The notes under the pieces are model-generated. The model ran no database searches. It saw nothing but the letters and a program-made list of their open reading frames with translations, and was not told the origin of the DNA. The translations under genes and the position numbers were made by a program. From Bacteroidota bacterium (lineage in GTDB: Bacteria > Bacteroidota > Bacteroidia > Cytophagales > Cyclobacteriaceae), in the NCBI GenBank assembly GCA_016191555.1, contig JACPVX010000018.1, positions 186,001 through 250,000 on the forward strand: a stretch of 64,000 nucleotides of DNA, read 5' to 3'. Positions 53,288 through 61,839 of the stretch are shown here, one piece after another (position 1 is the stretch's first letter; every line of letters begins with the position of its first letter).

Positions 53288-54661
53288 CAATCGTCCCCAC
53301 AAACCAAGCGGACGATACGTAGCGGTTTGCATCAGCACATGTTTATCACCGTTTTCTTTCACCTTAAATTCTAACCACGCTTCTCCGGGTAATTTCATTT
53401 CGGCATACAAGAGCAATCGACCATTGGGTTTGTCGGCCACCAGCACTCGCCAGAAGTCGAGCGCATCTCCGGCTTTTAGATCCGTATCGCTTCTGCGTCC
53501 TCTGCGCAAGCCAACTCCTCCAACCATTTTATCCAGGATCCCGCGGATGCGCCACATCCAGTTACCAAAATACCAACCGCGGTTGCCTCCAATCGTCCAG
53601 ATGTTTTCAATCACTTTCGTGCGATCGCCCACAAACTCAATTTGTCGGTGATCCGTGAATACTCCATGCTCCGGCACAAATGTGTTGTTGAGAAAATTTC
53701 TATCCAGCGTGCTGAGCGAAATAGAATCTTTCCAACTCGACACCACATTCTTCTGACTGATTTTATCAAACGCCAGTCGAAGTGCTTCTTCGTAGCTGAG
53801 TAAGTGTGTAGGCACAATAGCACGTATTCGTTCATCATGACAAATGACTTCGTTCTTCATGCTGTTCACCAGACTGCGTGCCAGCGAGTACGTGGTAGAT
53901 GTTACAAATACCAACCATAATGAAGATAGTTTAGGTGTGAGCAAAGGAATCGTAATGATCCAACGCTTCAATCCGCGCATGCGGGCAAAGCCATAAAGCA
54001 TCTGATTGTAGGTGAGAATCTCCGTGCCGCCAATATCAAATGTTTGGCCGTAGGTCTCTGGCTTGTGCAATACACCATGTAGATATTCGATCACATTGCG
54101 AATGCCAATAGGCTGGCAACGGGTCTTCAACCACTTCGGAGCAATCATGACAGGAAGTTTCTCCACGAGGTCGCGTATGATTTCAAATGAAGCGCTGCCG
54201 GAGCCGATGATGATGGCAGCGCGCAAAACAGTAAGCGGGGCTTTGGCGGTAGCAAGAATGCCTTCTACATTTTTTCGCGAGAGCAAGTGATCGGAGAGAT
54301 CTTCATCGTTCACAATGCCACTCAGGTAAATGATTTGCTTTGCCTGCGTTTGATTGACAAGAGATACAAAGTTTTTAGCGGATTCGGATTCCAGTGAAGT
54401 GAAATCCGGATTGGAAGAACTCATCGAATGAACTAAGTAATACGCAGCGTTAATATCTGAAGGTAGAGAGGGTAAATCGCTACTTTGATTTAAGTCGCCT
54501 TCAATGACGGTTACTTGTTGAAGAAAATCAGCTGTAAAATCTTCCCAGTCAAATCTGCGCTGGTCGCGCACGAGGCAAATAACATGATGCCCTGCGGCTA
54601 CCAATACAGGCAATAACCTGCGGCCAATGTACCCCGTGGAGCCTGTAAGTAAGATTTTCAT
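53213..54661 (-). CDS. NAD(P)-binding SDR-like protein with DUF2867
   Basis: 482 residues. Extended SDR Rossmann start MKILLTGSTGYIGRRLLPVLVAAGH, the AAYYLVHSM strand and a NmrA-like substrate part to about 300, then a DUF2867 (SRPBCC-like) domain with GWYFGNWMWRIRGILDKMVGGVGLRRGRR and LWGRLYWYSVLPFHGLIFPKMAQRIV. Enzymes of this type lie beside photolyase and carotenoid genes in many bacteria, but the reaction is unknown. A short inverted repeat TAGGTAA/TTACCTA (54661-54688) covers the start region. Confidence 0.88.
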   Translation of the reverse strand: MKILLTGSTGYIGRRLLPVLVAAGHHVICLVRDQRRFDWEDFTADFLQQVTVIEGDLNQSSDLPSLPSDINAAYYLVHSMSSSNPDFTSLESESAKNFVSLVNQTQAKQIIYLSGIVNDEDLSDHLLSRKNVEGILATAKAPLTVLRAAIIIGSGSASFEIIRDLVEKLPVMIAPKWLKTRCQPIGIRNVIEYLHGVLHKPETYGQTFDIGGTEILTYNQMLYGFARMRGLKRWIITIPLLTPKLSSLWLVFVTSTTYSLARSLVNSMKNEVICHDERIRAIVPTHLLSYEEALRLAFDKISQKNVVSSWKDSISLSTLDRNFLNNTFVPEHGVFTDHRQIEFVGDRTKVIENIWTIGGNRGWYFGNWMWRIRGILDKMVGGVGLRRGRRSDTDLKAGDALDFWRVLVADKPNGRLLLYAEMKLPGEAWLEFKVKENGDKHVLMQTATYRPLGLWGRLYWYSVLPFHGLIFPKMAQRIVTNV

Positions 54662-54784
54662 AGGTAATGAAGAATAATACTTTACCTAACACCAATCGCT
54701 TGGGATTGTTCAGGTGGTGAGTCTGGTCTAGCAGCAATCCTTAGACAGAATAGTTGTAAATTAGTGGTGTTAATACGACCTGCG

Positions 54785-55132
54785 ATGGCGCTCAAGATAG
54801 ATGTTATAATCGGAGAAAGAAGATTTACAGCCTCGCTGCATGATCATCCCACTACTCAGGCATTTCAGAAGCTGTTGCCTTTGACTGTTAACATGATTGA
54901 ATTAAATCGAAATGAAAAGTATGCGGAATTGCCGGTGTCGTTGCCTACCGATGCAACGAATCCCGTAACAATCAAATCAGGCGACATTCTGTTGTGGGGT
55001 GACCATACACTCGTGATTTTTTACAAATCATTTCCAACTACATATAGTTACACCCGCATCGGAGCTATCGATCAATCTGCTCAGCTATCAGAAGCACTCG
55101 GCAAAGGAAACGTGACTGTGCGTTTTGAGTAA
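54785..55132 (+). CDS. Cyclophilin-like fold protein
   Basis: 115 residues from ATG 54785. Matches the small cyclophilin-like family: KIDVIIGERRFTASLHDHPTTQAFQKLLPLTVNM, then SGDILLWGDHTLVIFYKSFPTTYSYTRIGAID. No peptidyl-prolyl isomerase catalytic arginine is evident. Convergent with the following photolyase-like gene, one base apart. Confidence 0.78.
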   Translation: MALKIDVIIGERRFTASLHDHPTTQAFQKLLPLTVNMIELNRNEKYAELPVSLPTDATNPVTIKSGDILLWGDHTLVIFYKSFPTTYSYTRIGAIDQSAQLSEALGKGNVTVRFE

Positions 55133-55133
55133 T

Positions 55134-56282
55134 TCATTCTCCTGAAAATAAGTCGGGTGTTTTGATTGCTTTAGAACACTTTTTCCAGAAGGCAAAAAAC
55201 GAAGAGTGATACCCCGTCACGCTCGGATAAATCCAGTCTCGTTCATCTTTCAGTCCCGGATAATGTGTGAAGGCCGGATGTTCTTTGGAGATGAAATTGG
55301 GTTTGGCTGCTGAAGAAGAGGCGCAAAGTTGGACAAGTTCTTCTACTTCACCCACATAAACTTGAATGGAAGAAATATTCTTACTAAGTGCTAAAATGAA
55401 GTTCATCACTTTTTCGCTCACTGGAAATCTTTCGAAGTGTGAAGGTTCTAACAGTAACACGCGGTTCATATCTTCATCTTTTCTCCAAATCGGATCGAGA
55501 TTGTAGCTGTTGTAGAGCAGTGTAGGCTTTTGCGAATCGATTTGAATTTCTTGCCTTACGGGAAGTGTTGTAGAACCTTGCCAATGAAATGTTTCAGATA
55601 ACTCAACCGGAATCGTCAACGAGGCGAGAAGCTCTGTAGATGTATCTAAAAAAGTGTTTTGTTGAAATGAGTTGGTAAATCGATTGATGTTCTCCTGGTT
55701 GCAATAATATTTTTTGGAGGAGAAAGCGCCTGCCACCCATTGCCAACTGCAGGTATTGCTGGCGACATCGCCATCCAATAAATGAAAATACATCCACTGC
55801 GAAGGCATGTGCCAATAGGCTTTTCCAATGTTGCACATCAGGCTGGCCACATACATGCGCACGTGATTATGCAGGTAGCCGGTATCATACCAGTGCTGTA
55901 TGGCAGTGTCAATCGCTTGAATGCCGGTACGTGCGTTTGCCAGAGATGAGATCAATTGTTGATGGGCCACATCCGCCTGTGGTTGTTTTAGATCTTGCAG
56001 TAACGCGCTATCTTTCACTTGCCAGATGCGCTGAAAATATTCGCGCCACGCCAACTCTTGCAAGAACTTTTCAATGGCTGCTAGAGGATAACCTCTTTTA
56101 AGAACATGTTGTTGTACTTGCTTTACGCTAATGACTCCACGCGAAATGTAAGGTGAGAGATAGGTGACGGCTCCTTCTGTGTAATTCCGGGAACGTCCAT
56201 ACTCGATGGGATCAATTTCATCGACACGCTGCCAAATGGATTTATAATCAGTGGGGAAATCTGGAATGGATGAATTGCTCAC
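55134..56282 (-). CDS. Photolyase/cryptochrome-like FAD protein with inverted domain order
   Basis: 382 residues. The helical FAD-binding catalytic domain of photolyases begins almost at the N-terminus: FLQELAWREYFQRIW, TGIQAIDTAIQHWYDTGYLHNHVRMYVASL, HLLDGDVASNTCSWQWVAGAFSSKKYYC. The alpha/beta antenna domain that normally precedes it is missing there; the C-terminal half (from about 265) instead has an alpha/beta pattern, NRVLLLEPSHFERFPVSEKVMNFILALSKNISSIQVYVGE. It may be a permuted photolyase, repairing DNA with light or acting as a light sensor. Overlaps the TIGR03643 gene by 4 bases. Confidence 0.82.
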   Translation of the reverse strand: MSNSSIPDFPTDYKSIWQRVDEIDPIEYGRSRNYTEGAVTYLSPYISRGVISVKQVQQHVLKRGYPLAAIEKFLQELAWREYFQRIWQVKDSALLQDLKQPQADVAHQQLISSLANARTGIQAIDTAIQHWYDTGYLHNHVRMYVASLMCNIGKAYWHMPSQWMYFHLLDGDVASNTCSWQWVAGAFSSKKYYCNQENINRFTNSFQQNTFLDTSTELLASLTIPVELSETFHWQGSTTLPVRQEIQIDSQKPTLLYNSYNLDPIWRKDEDMNRVLLLEPSHFERFPVSEKVMNFILALSKNISSIQVYVGEVEELVQLCASSSAAKPNFISKEHPAFTHYPGLKDERDWIYPSVTGYHSSFFAFWKKCSKAIKTPDLFSGE

Positions 56283-56575
56283 CGCTTACTAATTTTGTTG
56301 TAGGTAATCGCTCGTTGAAGAGTACACTTGAATCGATCGATTTCTTCTGAGCGTTTGGCTGCGTGTTTGGTGTTTCTTCCGTGCGTGCGTTTTCGCCACA
56401 TCGCAAAGCTGCTGGGTTTCAATTGCTGTCGCATCAACACAATGACCTCTTTTTCGGGCAATCCAAATTGCATTTCAATTGCCTCAAAGGTGGTTCGATC
56501 TTCCCACGCCATTTGAATGACGCGATCGATTTCTTCGGTGGTCAGTGCTTTATTTGTTTCGGTTTGTGATGACAT
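56279..56575 (-). CDS. TIGR03643-family (DUF2805) small protein
   Basis: 98 residues: EEIDRVIQMAWEDRTTFEAIEMQFGLPEKEVIVLMRQQLKPSSFAMWRKRTHGRNTKH matches the family core, a small helix-turn-helix-like protein. Members lie next to photolyase genes in very many bacteria; no activity has been shown to my knowledge. Its stop overlaps the photolyase-like start as ATGA. A perfect -7 box (TAATTTTG on the minus strand, 56590-56597) is 15 bases before the ATG. Confidence 0.85.
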   Translation of the reverse strand: MSSQTETNKALTTEEIDRVIQMAWEDRTTFEAIEMQFGLPEKEVIVLMRQQLKPSSFAMWRKRTHGRNTKHAAKRSEEIDRFKCTLQRAITYNKISKR

Positions 56576-56589
56576 AAAAATGAATCGAT

Positions 56590-56597
56590 CAAAATTA
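56590..56597 (-). promoter_or_regulatory. -7 promoter element candidate (TAATTTTG)
   Basis: A full match to the Bacteroidota -7 consensus TAnnTTTG on the minus strand, between blh and the TIGR03643 gene. No convincing -33 TTTG at 19-21 bases; the nearest TTG is about 24 bases away. Confidence 0.3.
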
Positions 56598-56610
56598 GTG
56601 AAAAAAATAT

Positions 56611-57522
56611 CTAGCCTCTTTCAATGCCGTGCAATGGATGAGTTTCTCCGTATAGCCGATGCATCACGATTACGTGAGGCAGCGTAATCAGCGACAGTAA
56701 AATAAATGCTTCGGCTATGTTAAACGCCCGGAAGTAAAGATAGATCCCAAAAGAAAGCAAGGCAACAGCACTAAAGGGTAGGAGTGCTTTGAAAAACTTT
56801 GGGAGTGTACCTTGAACCGATTGTTGAAAATAGAGAGCCTGGTGTCGCAGCGATTGTAACGAATGCCAAAGACAGAAAACAACAATAAACCCTGAGAGTA
56901 ACGGGGTGAAAATATACCAGAGTGTAACTACCACAAACTGTATGAGATAATAAGTGGCGTTTTCTCGTTCAAAGTAAAAGAGACTGATTAAGTAAATGGA
57001 AGCGAACATAACTATGACAAGCAGCGATCCATTTATTTGAGGAGGTGTGCCTTGTTCAAGAAATGGAATGGGGAGTGAGTGCTTATTATAAGAGAGCATC
57101 TCCGAAAAAATCTGAATCGCTTCTTCCCAGTGAAGAAGTACTGGAAAAACTAAAATCCAAACACCCCAGAATAGTGAGGGTAGGTAGGTGGCAGTTTTAT
57201 TTTCAAAATTAGATTGACCAAAGTGATGAAATGAAATAATAAAGAAGAGCACAAAAGCAACCACCGGAACTTTCCACCAAAGTGCAAAGAAGAGGAAGAT
57301 GGCTCCCACATAAATGGCTATGAAATGAAAACTTCCTACGAGTGATTTATCGGAGCGGTATAAATGATCATTCGCTCCGTGTGGTATGCCTACAATACAA
57401 AGCATGATTCCGCAAAGAACAGCTTGCAGCGATATACTCATAGGTATAAGTGCGAAGACAAGCGTCAACATGAGTTGCGCAATAATCTGAATCTGAAATA
57501 AGGGTGAGCGGATGTACATCAT
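56611..57522 (-). CDS. blh: Brp/Blh-type beta-carotene 15,15'-dioxygenase
   Basis: 303 residues, about eight membrane helices, with the four His sites of the family: GIPHGANDH, FHHFGQSNF, WHSLQSLRHQ and LPHVIVMH. It cleaves beta-carotene into two retinal molecules, the chromophore of the rhodopsin encoded just upstream on the same strand. ATG 57522 is chosen because the longer frame to 57612 reads through the terminator hairpin between the two genes. Downstream of the rhodopsin but separated by that hairpin. Confidence 0.92.
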   Translation of the reverse strand: MMYIRSPLFQIQIIAQLMLTLVFALIPMSISLQAVLCGIMLCIVGIPHGANDHLYRSDKSLVGSFHFIAIYVGAIFLFFALWWKVPVVAFVLFFIISFHHFGQSNFENKTATYLPSLFWGVWILVFPVLLHWEEAIQIFSEMLSYNKHSLPIPFLEQGTPPQINGSLLVIVMFASIYLISLFYFERENATYYLIQFVVVTLWYIFTPLLSGFIVVFCLWHSLQSLRHQALYFQQSVQGTLPKFFKALLPFSAVALLSFGIYLYFRAFNIAEAFILLSLITLPHVIVMHRLYGETHPLHGIERG

Positions 57523-57573
57523 TTTTGATGTTTGACGAATAACCGGGAATGGAGCTCTCTCACATATAAAAAT

Positions 57574-57602
57574 GAAGGGAGCCGACAACTGCGGCTTCCC
57601 TT
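57574..57602 (-). terminator. Hairpin between rhodopsin and blh
   Basis: On the minus strand AAGGGAAGCCG pairs with CGGCTCCCTT (one bulged base), followed by CATTTTTATA. An intrinsic terminator or attenuator that would give more rhodopsin mRNA than blh mRNA. Confidence 0.75.
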
Positions 57603-57619
57603 CTGTATTCAAATTTTAA

Positions 57620-58363
57620 TTATGCTTTCGCAGCGGATTTGCTGGACACGGCAATGCTATACACGACCAAACCAAAACCTATTTTGTTAATAGCATCAGC
57701 AATGTTGTAAAACAAATCGACATTGGAAGCACTCCAACCTAGTCCCGTATTCAGCCATCCTCCAGGCATACACATATACCCAATCGGATAGACGGCCCAT
57801 CCTACTAATACGAACCAAGCTAAAATTTGAATTCCGCGAATCACCACCGGATCACCTGATTTTTTTGCCAATTGAGCAACCTCACCAATCCAGGCTGTAT
57901 ATAAAATGTAGATGTACCCAATGGTGGAAAGAACGCCCCATAGCACGCTATGTCCTGATGATCCATCCGTGAATGCTTCGCCAATGTATCCGTTCACCAA
58001 CATCCAAACAGATGCAATGATCAGTTTCCAGAGCAAGGAAATTTTAGCACCGGCTGCTTTTGTCAGTAAATAAAATTCAACGCACATCAAAGGCACTGTG
58101 AGTGTCCAGTCGATGTAGCGCAGCGCAGTTGGTGTTTGTCCGGTTGCCAAGTAGTAATCGCGCATGTAGTAATAGTGCACGGCTGCAATTCCGGTGATGA
58201 GTCCGGACACAAGCAATGACAGTTTCCATTTTCCATCTACGCTGCTTCTCTCCATAAAGAAGAAAACAGCTGCCGCCAACATGGCCATATAGCCTGTAAA
58301 GAATGTGAATGCAATCGGATCATCCACTGGGATTCTCACGATATCGGTTAATAATGTAATCAT
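57620..58363 (-). CDS. Proteorhodopsin/xanthorhodopsin-like light-driven proton pump
   Basis: 247 residues, seven helices. Proton-acceptor, Thr and proton-donor triad D85-T89-E96 (YIDWTLTVPLMCVEF) is the DTE outward proton-pump type. H63 (AAVHYYYM) is the partner of the counter-ion. M93 at the spectral-tuning site predicts green absorption. K227 in DAINKIGFG binds retinal, with D223 four residues before. G143 (LWGVLSTIGYIYILY) occupies the place of Phe152 in green proteorhodopsin and of the antenna-permitting Gly in xanthorhodopsin. ATG 58363 is preferred over TTG 58402. Confidence 0.95.
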   Translation of the reverse strand: MITLLTDIVRIPVDDPIAFTFFTGYMAMLAAAVFFFMERSSVDGKWKLSLLVSGLITGIAAVHYYYMRDYYLATGQTPTALRYIDWTLTVPLMCVEFYLLTKAAGAKISLLWKLIIASVWMLVNGYIGEAFTDGSSGHSVLWGVLSTIGYIYILYTAWIGEVAQLAKKSGDPVVIRGIQILAWFVLVGWAVYPIGYMCMPGGWLNTGLGWSASNVDLFYNIADAINKIGFGLVVYSIAVSSKSAAKA

Positions 58364-58730
58364 ATAGATTGTGTTTAAGGATTTAAATTGATAGTTCAAC
58401 AAGGGCCGATGATGGTTGTTTCAATCGTGTGAAAATATTTTCAAATACTTTTGAAGTGTTTATTGCTTTCGCGAAATCAGTGTCTTCTTTTAAACAAGAA
58501 TCAAGAAAGGGTCTTGCTGCTGCGAAAGTGTTGGCTGCCCTCTAACAGAGTAAAAAGATTGTAATAGTGAAGTGTAGAGAAGAATGTGATTATTGTATAA
58601 AAGGATTAAACAAAAGGCAGAATGAATGTCCTTTCTTTGTCGAGGAAATTTGCAATGTTAATAGGCGAGGCGTTAAACATTTAGAAACTTCAGATGTTGA
58701 CCTATTAATTACTTTAGAAAAACATTGCTC
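58364..58730. other. Divergent control region between rhodopsin and MpaB-type oxygenase
   Basis: About 365 bases without a gene, with promoters of both directions expected. AT-rich. TACTTTAG (58710-58717) resembles a -7 element for the plus-strand gene but has no -33 match. I see no long inverted repeat. Confidence 0.35.
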
Positions 58731-59762
58731 ATGCTAGTCACCAGAAACGATTTAGATGCACAGCGCTTAGTTGGAGATAATGATGCCGATGAGTTGATTG
58801 GAAAAATATTTGCAGATCAACGTCAATCGGAATTGTATACGTTCTTCAAATTGGACGCGAGCGAAATAGAACTTCAATCTGATTCAGACATAAGATATTT
58901 TCTACTTTCACCAAAAGCAAAGCCGTCTTGGTTCGATGCAAAGAGAATACAACGTGGACAGATTTTGTTTAAGAATTATGCGCTGGAGATGATGGCTTTG
59001 TTAGGCGCGATGTCGCTACCTTATTGTTATGCGGCATCTCCCGGAAACAAAGCACTCTATTTGTCTGATAAAATGCGGAATGCACCCGGCAAACGATTGA
59101 TGGACACAGCATCCTTTGTGATTGACGTGCTAACTCCCGGATCGCTCGATGAGCAAAGCACGGGCCACATTCACATCAATAAAGTCCGACTCATTCATGC
59201 CTTGTCTCGCTATTACATTCGCAAGCATCCATCATGGATGATGGATTGGGGGCTTCCGATTAATCAGGAAGACATGGCGGGAACAAATCTGGCATTTAGT
59301 TATGTGATCTTATTGGGTATGCAGCAGTCGGGTTATATTCTGTCACCTCGACAGAAGGAAGATTTTCTTTTTGTATGGCGATACATTGGCTACCAGATGC
59401 ATATTGACGATGCACTGTTGCCTTCGTCATTTCAGGAAGCTCGTCAGTTGGCAAACACCATACAGAAAAGAAACTTTAAAAAGACGGAAGAAGGCATCAC
59501 ACTCGCCAGAGAGTTATTGGACTATTACAAAGTAAGTGTGCCACCTGAGCAAGCCGACCTGGTTCCATCGCAAATTCGATTTTACTTAGGTAATGAAGTG
59601 GCTGAATACATTGGAATACCGAGCGAACCATTACGCGACAAGCTGGCGGCTTCCGTCAGTACTTTTAAATCGGTGCAAAACCTTTTAGCACCACAACCGG
59701 ATAGCTATCAAAAAATGCTGGCACAACACGCATTGTTAAAAAAGAAGTTTGCTGCTGCTTGA
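58731..59762 (+). CDS. MpaB/Lcp-family (DUF2236) oxygenase
   Basis: 343 residues from ATG 58731 (TTG 58725 is the alternative). The signature GHIHINKVRLIHALSRYYIRKH and INQEDMAGTNLAFSYVILLGM match the DUF2236 family of latex-clearing protein and the mycophenolate enzyme MpaB, heme proteins that cleave isoprenoid double bonds. Here the likely substrate is an isoprenoid or carotenoid fragment, inferred from the neighbouring blh and crt genes. No signal peptide, so cytoplasmic. Convergent with a flavin reductase, two bases apart. Confidence 0.84.
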   Translation: MLVTRNDLDAQRLVGDNDADELIGKIFADQRQSELYTFFKLDASEIELQSDSDIRYFLLSPKAKPSWFDAKRIQRGQILFKNYALEMMALLGAMSLPYCYAASPGNKALYLSDKMRNAPGKRLMDTASFVIDVLTPGSLDEQSTGHIHINKVRLIHALSRYYIRKHPSWMMDWGLPINQEDMAGTNLAFSYVILLGMQQSGYILSPRQKEDFLFVWRYIGYQMHIDDALLPSSFQEARQLANTIQKRNFKKTEEGITLARELLDYYKVSVPPEQADLVPSQIRFYLGNEVAEYIGIPSEPLRDKLAASVSTFKSVQNLLAPQPDSYQKMLAQHALLKKKFAAA

Positions 59763-59764
59763 GT

Positions 59765-60403
59765 TTACTTCGCTAATTTTTTCGGACTGACACCTGGCTT
59801 TGCATATTCGTAGCGGTCGATCAATTGTGTAGCATAGTAGGCATCAATGCCGTTACTGCAAATCGAAGAAGCCTGCGTCAGTTCCAGAAAGCCATCCGGC
59901 AATAAGATGTTTTCTTCAAGTTGAACATACTGTAGTTTGCCAATCACCAGAAAGGTATTATTTAATTTAATGGGAATGATCTCTTCCAATGTGAGGGCGA
60001 ACTTCACTTTGCTTTCCTTTACGAACGGTGCTGGTGATGCATCTGAAAATTCAGGTGTAAGACCTAATTCATCAAACTCACTCACTTCTTCCGGATACTT
60101 TGCACTGGTTTGATGCGCCAGCTCTAGAAAGGAGGGATGAATGTGATTGATCGTATAATTTCCGGTTGACTGAATGTTGGCGAGCGTATGAGGTGCTGCT
60201 TGTACAGGCCGATTAATAAATCCAATCAATGCGGGATCAGATCCCAAATGAACAATGCTGCTGAAGATCGCCAGATTGGTTTGCCCTTTGGCATTGACGG
60301 TTCCAATTAGGCTTGCCGATTTAAATCCAGTGAGGCTATTGATAAAGTTAGCTCGATAAAATCGCTCCCAGCTAGCGATGGTGGTTGTAGAAAAATGCTG
60401 CAT
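59765..60403 (-). CDS. Flavin reductase-like FMN-binding protein (1)
   Basis: 212 residues of the flavin-reductase (split-barrel FMN) family: INSLTGFKSASLIGTVNAKGQTNLAIFSSIVHLGSDPALIGFI and the later NYTINHI strand. Uses NAD(P)H and FMN to supply reduced flavin or acts as an oxidoreductase itself. Relatives occur in light-inducible regulons with photolyases. A second, smaller family member is encoded at 63470. Confidence 0.85.
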   Translation of the reverse strand: MQHFSTTTIASWERFYRANFINSLTGFKSASLIGTVNAKGQTNLAIFSSIVHLGSDPALIGFINRPVQAAPHTLANIQSTGNYTINHIHPSFLELAHQTSAKYPEEVSEFDELGLTPEFSDASPAPFVKESKVKFALTLEEIIPIKLNNTFLVIGKLQYVQLEENILLPDGFLELTQASSICSNGIDAYYATQLIDRYEYAKPGVSPKKLAK

Positions 60404-60456
60404 ACCTGGTTAACTCCAAACGATAAAATTATTCTCAATTTCTAAAAGGTTCTAAT

Positions 60457-60492
60457 AAGAAAATGGTGCTCCGTTTCCGGAAACACCATTTA
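60457..60492 (-). terminator. Terminator for the secreted fasciclin gene
   Basis: On the minus strand AAATGGTG and CACCATTT enclose a second inner hairpin TTTCCGGAAA, followed by TTCTTATT. It is about 17 bases after the fasciclin stop codon. Confidence 0.75.
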
Positions 60493-60508
60493 GTATAATG
60501 TGAAATGA

Positions 60509-61015
60509 TTATTTTGGAAGTAGGACACTATCAATAACGTACACAACACCGTTACTTCCCTTTAAATCGGCAGTTACTACATAAGCAGTCTTACCTGAAT
60601 CATCAGTTAACTTCACTTTGCCTTTCTCCAAAGTTGCAGTCAACTTGCCACCACTCACGGTTGTTACAACTGCTTTACCTTTTCCGGCCTTAATAGCGGC
60701 AATAACTGCAGCTGCATCCAGATTACCTGCCACCACGTGGTAAGTCAATATCTTCGCCAATTGAGCTTTGTTTTCAGGTTTTAGTAAAGTTGTAACTGTT
60801 CCCGAAGGAAGTTTGTCGAACGCTGCATTGGTTGGCGCGAACACGGTAAATGGACCTGCACCCTTTAATGTAGCTACCAAATCAGCAGCTGTTACAGCAG
60901 CAACTAGTGTGGTATGGTCTGGTGAACTGATTGCGATGTCTACAACATCTTTTGTTTGGCTGAAAGCTGCCATTGAACTTGTGAATACAAGTAAGCTAAA
61001 GAATATTTTTTTCAT
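60509..61015 (-). CDS. Secreted fasciclin-domain protein
   Basis: 168 residues with a signal peptide (about 1-20, MAAFSQ). One FAS1 domain: [37 protein letters not shown] (H1 box), then ILTYHVVAG and the final GVVYVIDSVLLPK (H2 box). FAS1 domains bind surfaces, lipids or, in some invertebrates, carotenoids. Divergent from a second FAS1 gene without a signal peptide. Confidence 0.92.
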   Translation of the reverse strand: MKKIFFSLLVFTSSMAAFSQTKDVVDIAISSPDHTTLVAAVTAADLVATLKGAGPFTVFAPTNAAFDKLPSGTVTTLLKPENKAQLAKILTYHVVAGNLDAAAVIAAIKAGKGKAVVTTVSGGKLTATLEKGKVKLTDDSGKTAYVVTADLKGSNGVVYVIDSVLLPK

Positions 61016-61331
61016 GGTTAAATAATTTAATTACAGCTGGTAACACTCAGATGAATTTGATTGTTTGACAGATTAAAAGTTTTAAATATTTTTTCGGGTG
61101 AACATTCTTGAAAAAATGATGTTACAATTTCTGTTTAAAAATTGAGAAAGGGTTGTTAGACGCTAATTAGAGACAATCAAATTAGAGACAATCAAAATTA
61201 TTTTTCATACCTGACCCACTAAATATTAATTAATCTGCTGATTGCATTTTTTCTATTAATGGTTTGTTAACCTCTTTGGTTGAACAATTGAGCGATAACC
61301 TGCTTATAGAGTCTCAACTAAATAACATATT
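61016..61331. other. Divergent control region between two fasciclin genes, with a 15-bp tandem repeat
   Basis: 316 bases without a gene. ATTAGAGACAATCAA is present twice in a row at 61166-61180 and 61181-61195, midway between the two starts. The rest is AT-rich, with TTTTTTCGGG and poly-T runs. The repeat may be a regulator site shared by both genes. Confidence 0.6.
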
Positions 61332-61739
61332 ATGAATATTGTAGAAACAGCAGTCAATCATGGATCATTCAAAACATTGGTAGCTGCGGTGACAGCTGCT
61401 GAGTTAGTAGAGACTTTATCAGGTAAAGGCCCGTTTACAGTTTTCGCACCATTGGACGAGGCATTTGCTGCATTGCCGGCTGGCACTGTTGAATCATTGA
61501 TCGAGCCAGCGAACAAAGCGAAACTTCAGAGTATTCTTACCTATCACGTGGTGCCTGGAAGAGTAATGTCAACCGATTTGACTGATGGTATGAAAGCTAA
61601 GACAGTAAATGGCGCTGAAATCACCATTCATTTGAAAGATGGTAAAGTTTTGATTAACGATGCTGAAGTAGTAACGGCTGACGTGGAGACTGATAATGGT
61701 GTTATTCACGTCATCAATAAGGTGATCATGCCAGCATAA
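61332..61739 (+). CDS. Fasciclin-domain protein without signal peptide
   Basis: 135 residues that consist of a single FAS1 domain: [50 protein letters not shown] and the ending [14 protein letters not shown]. It begins [13 protein letters not shown] with no export signal, so it should stay in the cytoplasm, in contrast to its divergent neighbour, with which it shares many residues. Role unknown. Confidence 0.9.
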   Translation: MNIVETAVNHGSFKTLVAAVTAAELVETLSGKGPFTVFAPLDEAFAALPAGTVESLIEPANKAKLQSILTYHVVPGRVMSTDLTDGMKAKTVNGAEITIHLKDGKVLINDAEVVTADVETDNGVIHVINKVIMPA

Positions 61740-61756
61740 TTGAGTGTGTTTTAGTT

Positions 61757-61781
61757 GGAAAGCTCCGCGGAGGAGTTTTCC
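61757..61781 (+). terminator. Hairpin after cytoplasmic fasciclin gene
   Basis: GGAAAGCTCC (61757-61766) pairs with GGAGTTTTCC (61772-61781, one G-T pair) around a 5-base loop. There is no T-run after it, so it may be a weak terminator or mRNA-stabilising hairpin. Confidence 0.55.
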
Positions 61782-61839
61782 CATTAAACACATTTATGGA
61801 ATGAGTTCTAGACAAATGCACTAAAAACTCTTCACGATC

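Noticed and set aside
57523..57612. Longer N-terminus for Blh (MNTEGKPQLSAPF...)
   Set aside because: This part is coded by the rhodopsin terminator hairpin; the conserved protein begins at MMYIRSP.
58697..58717. TTGACC...TACTTTAG as promoter of the MpaB-type gene
   Set aside because: Spacing is only about 10 bases and the -7 box is too near the start codon.
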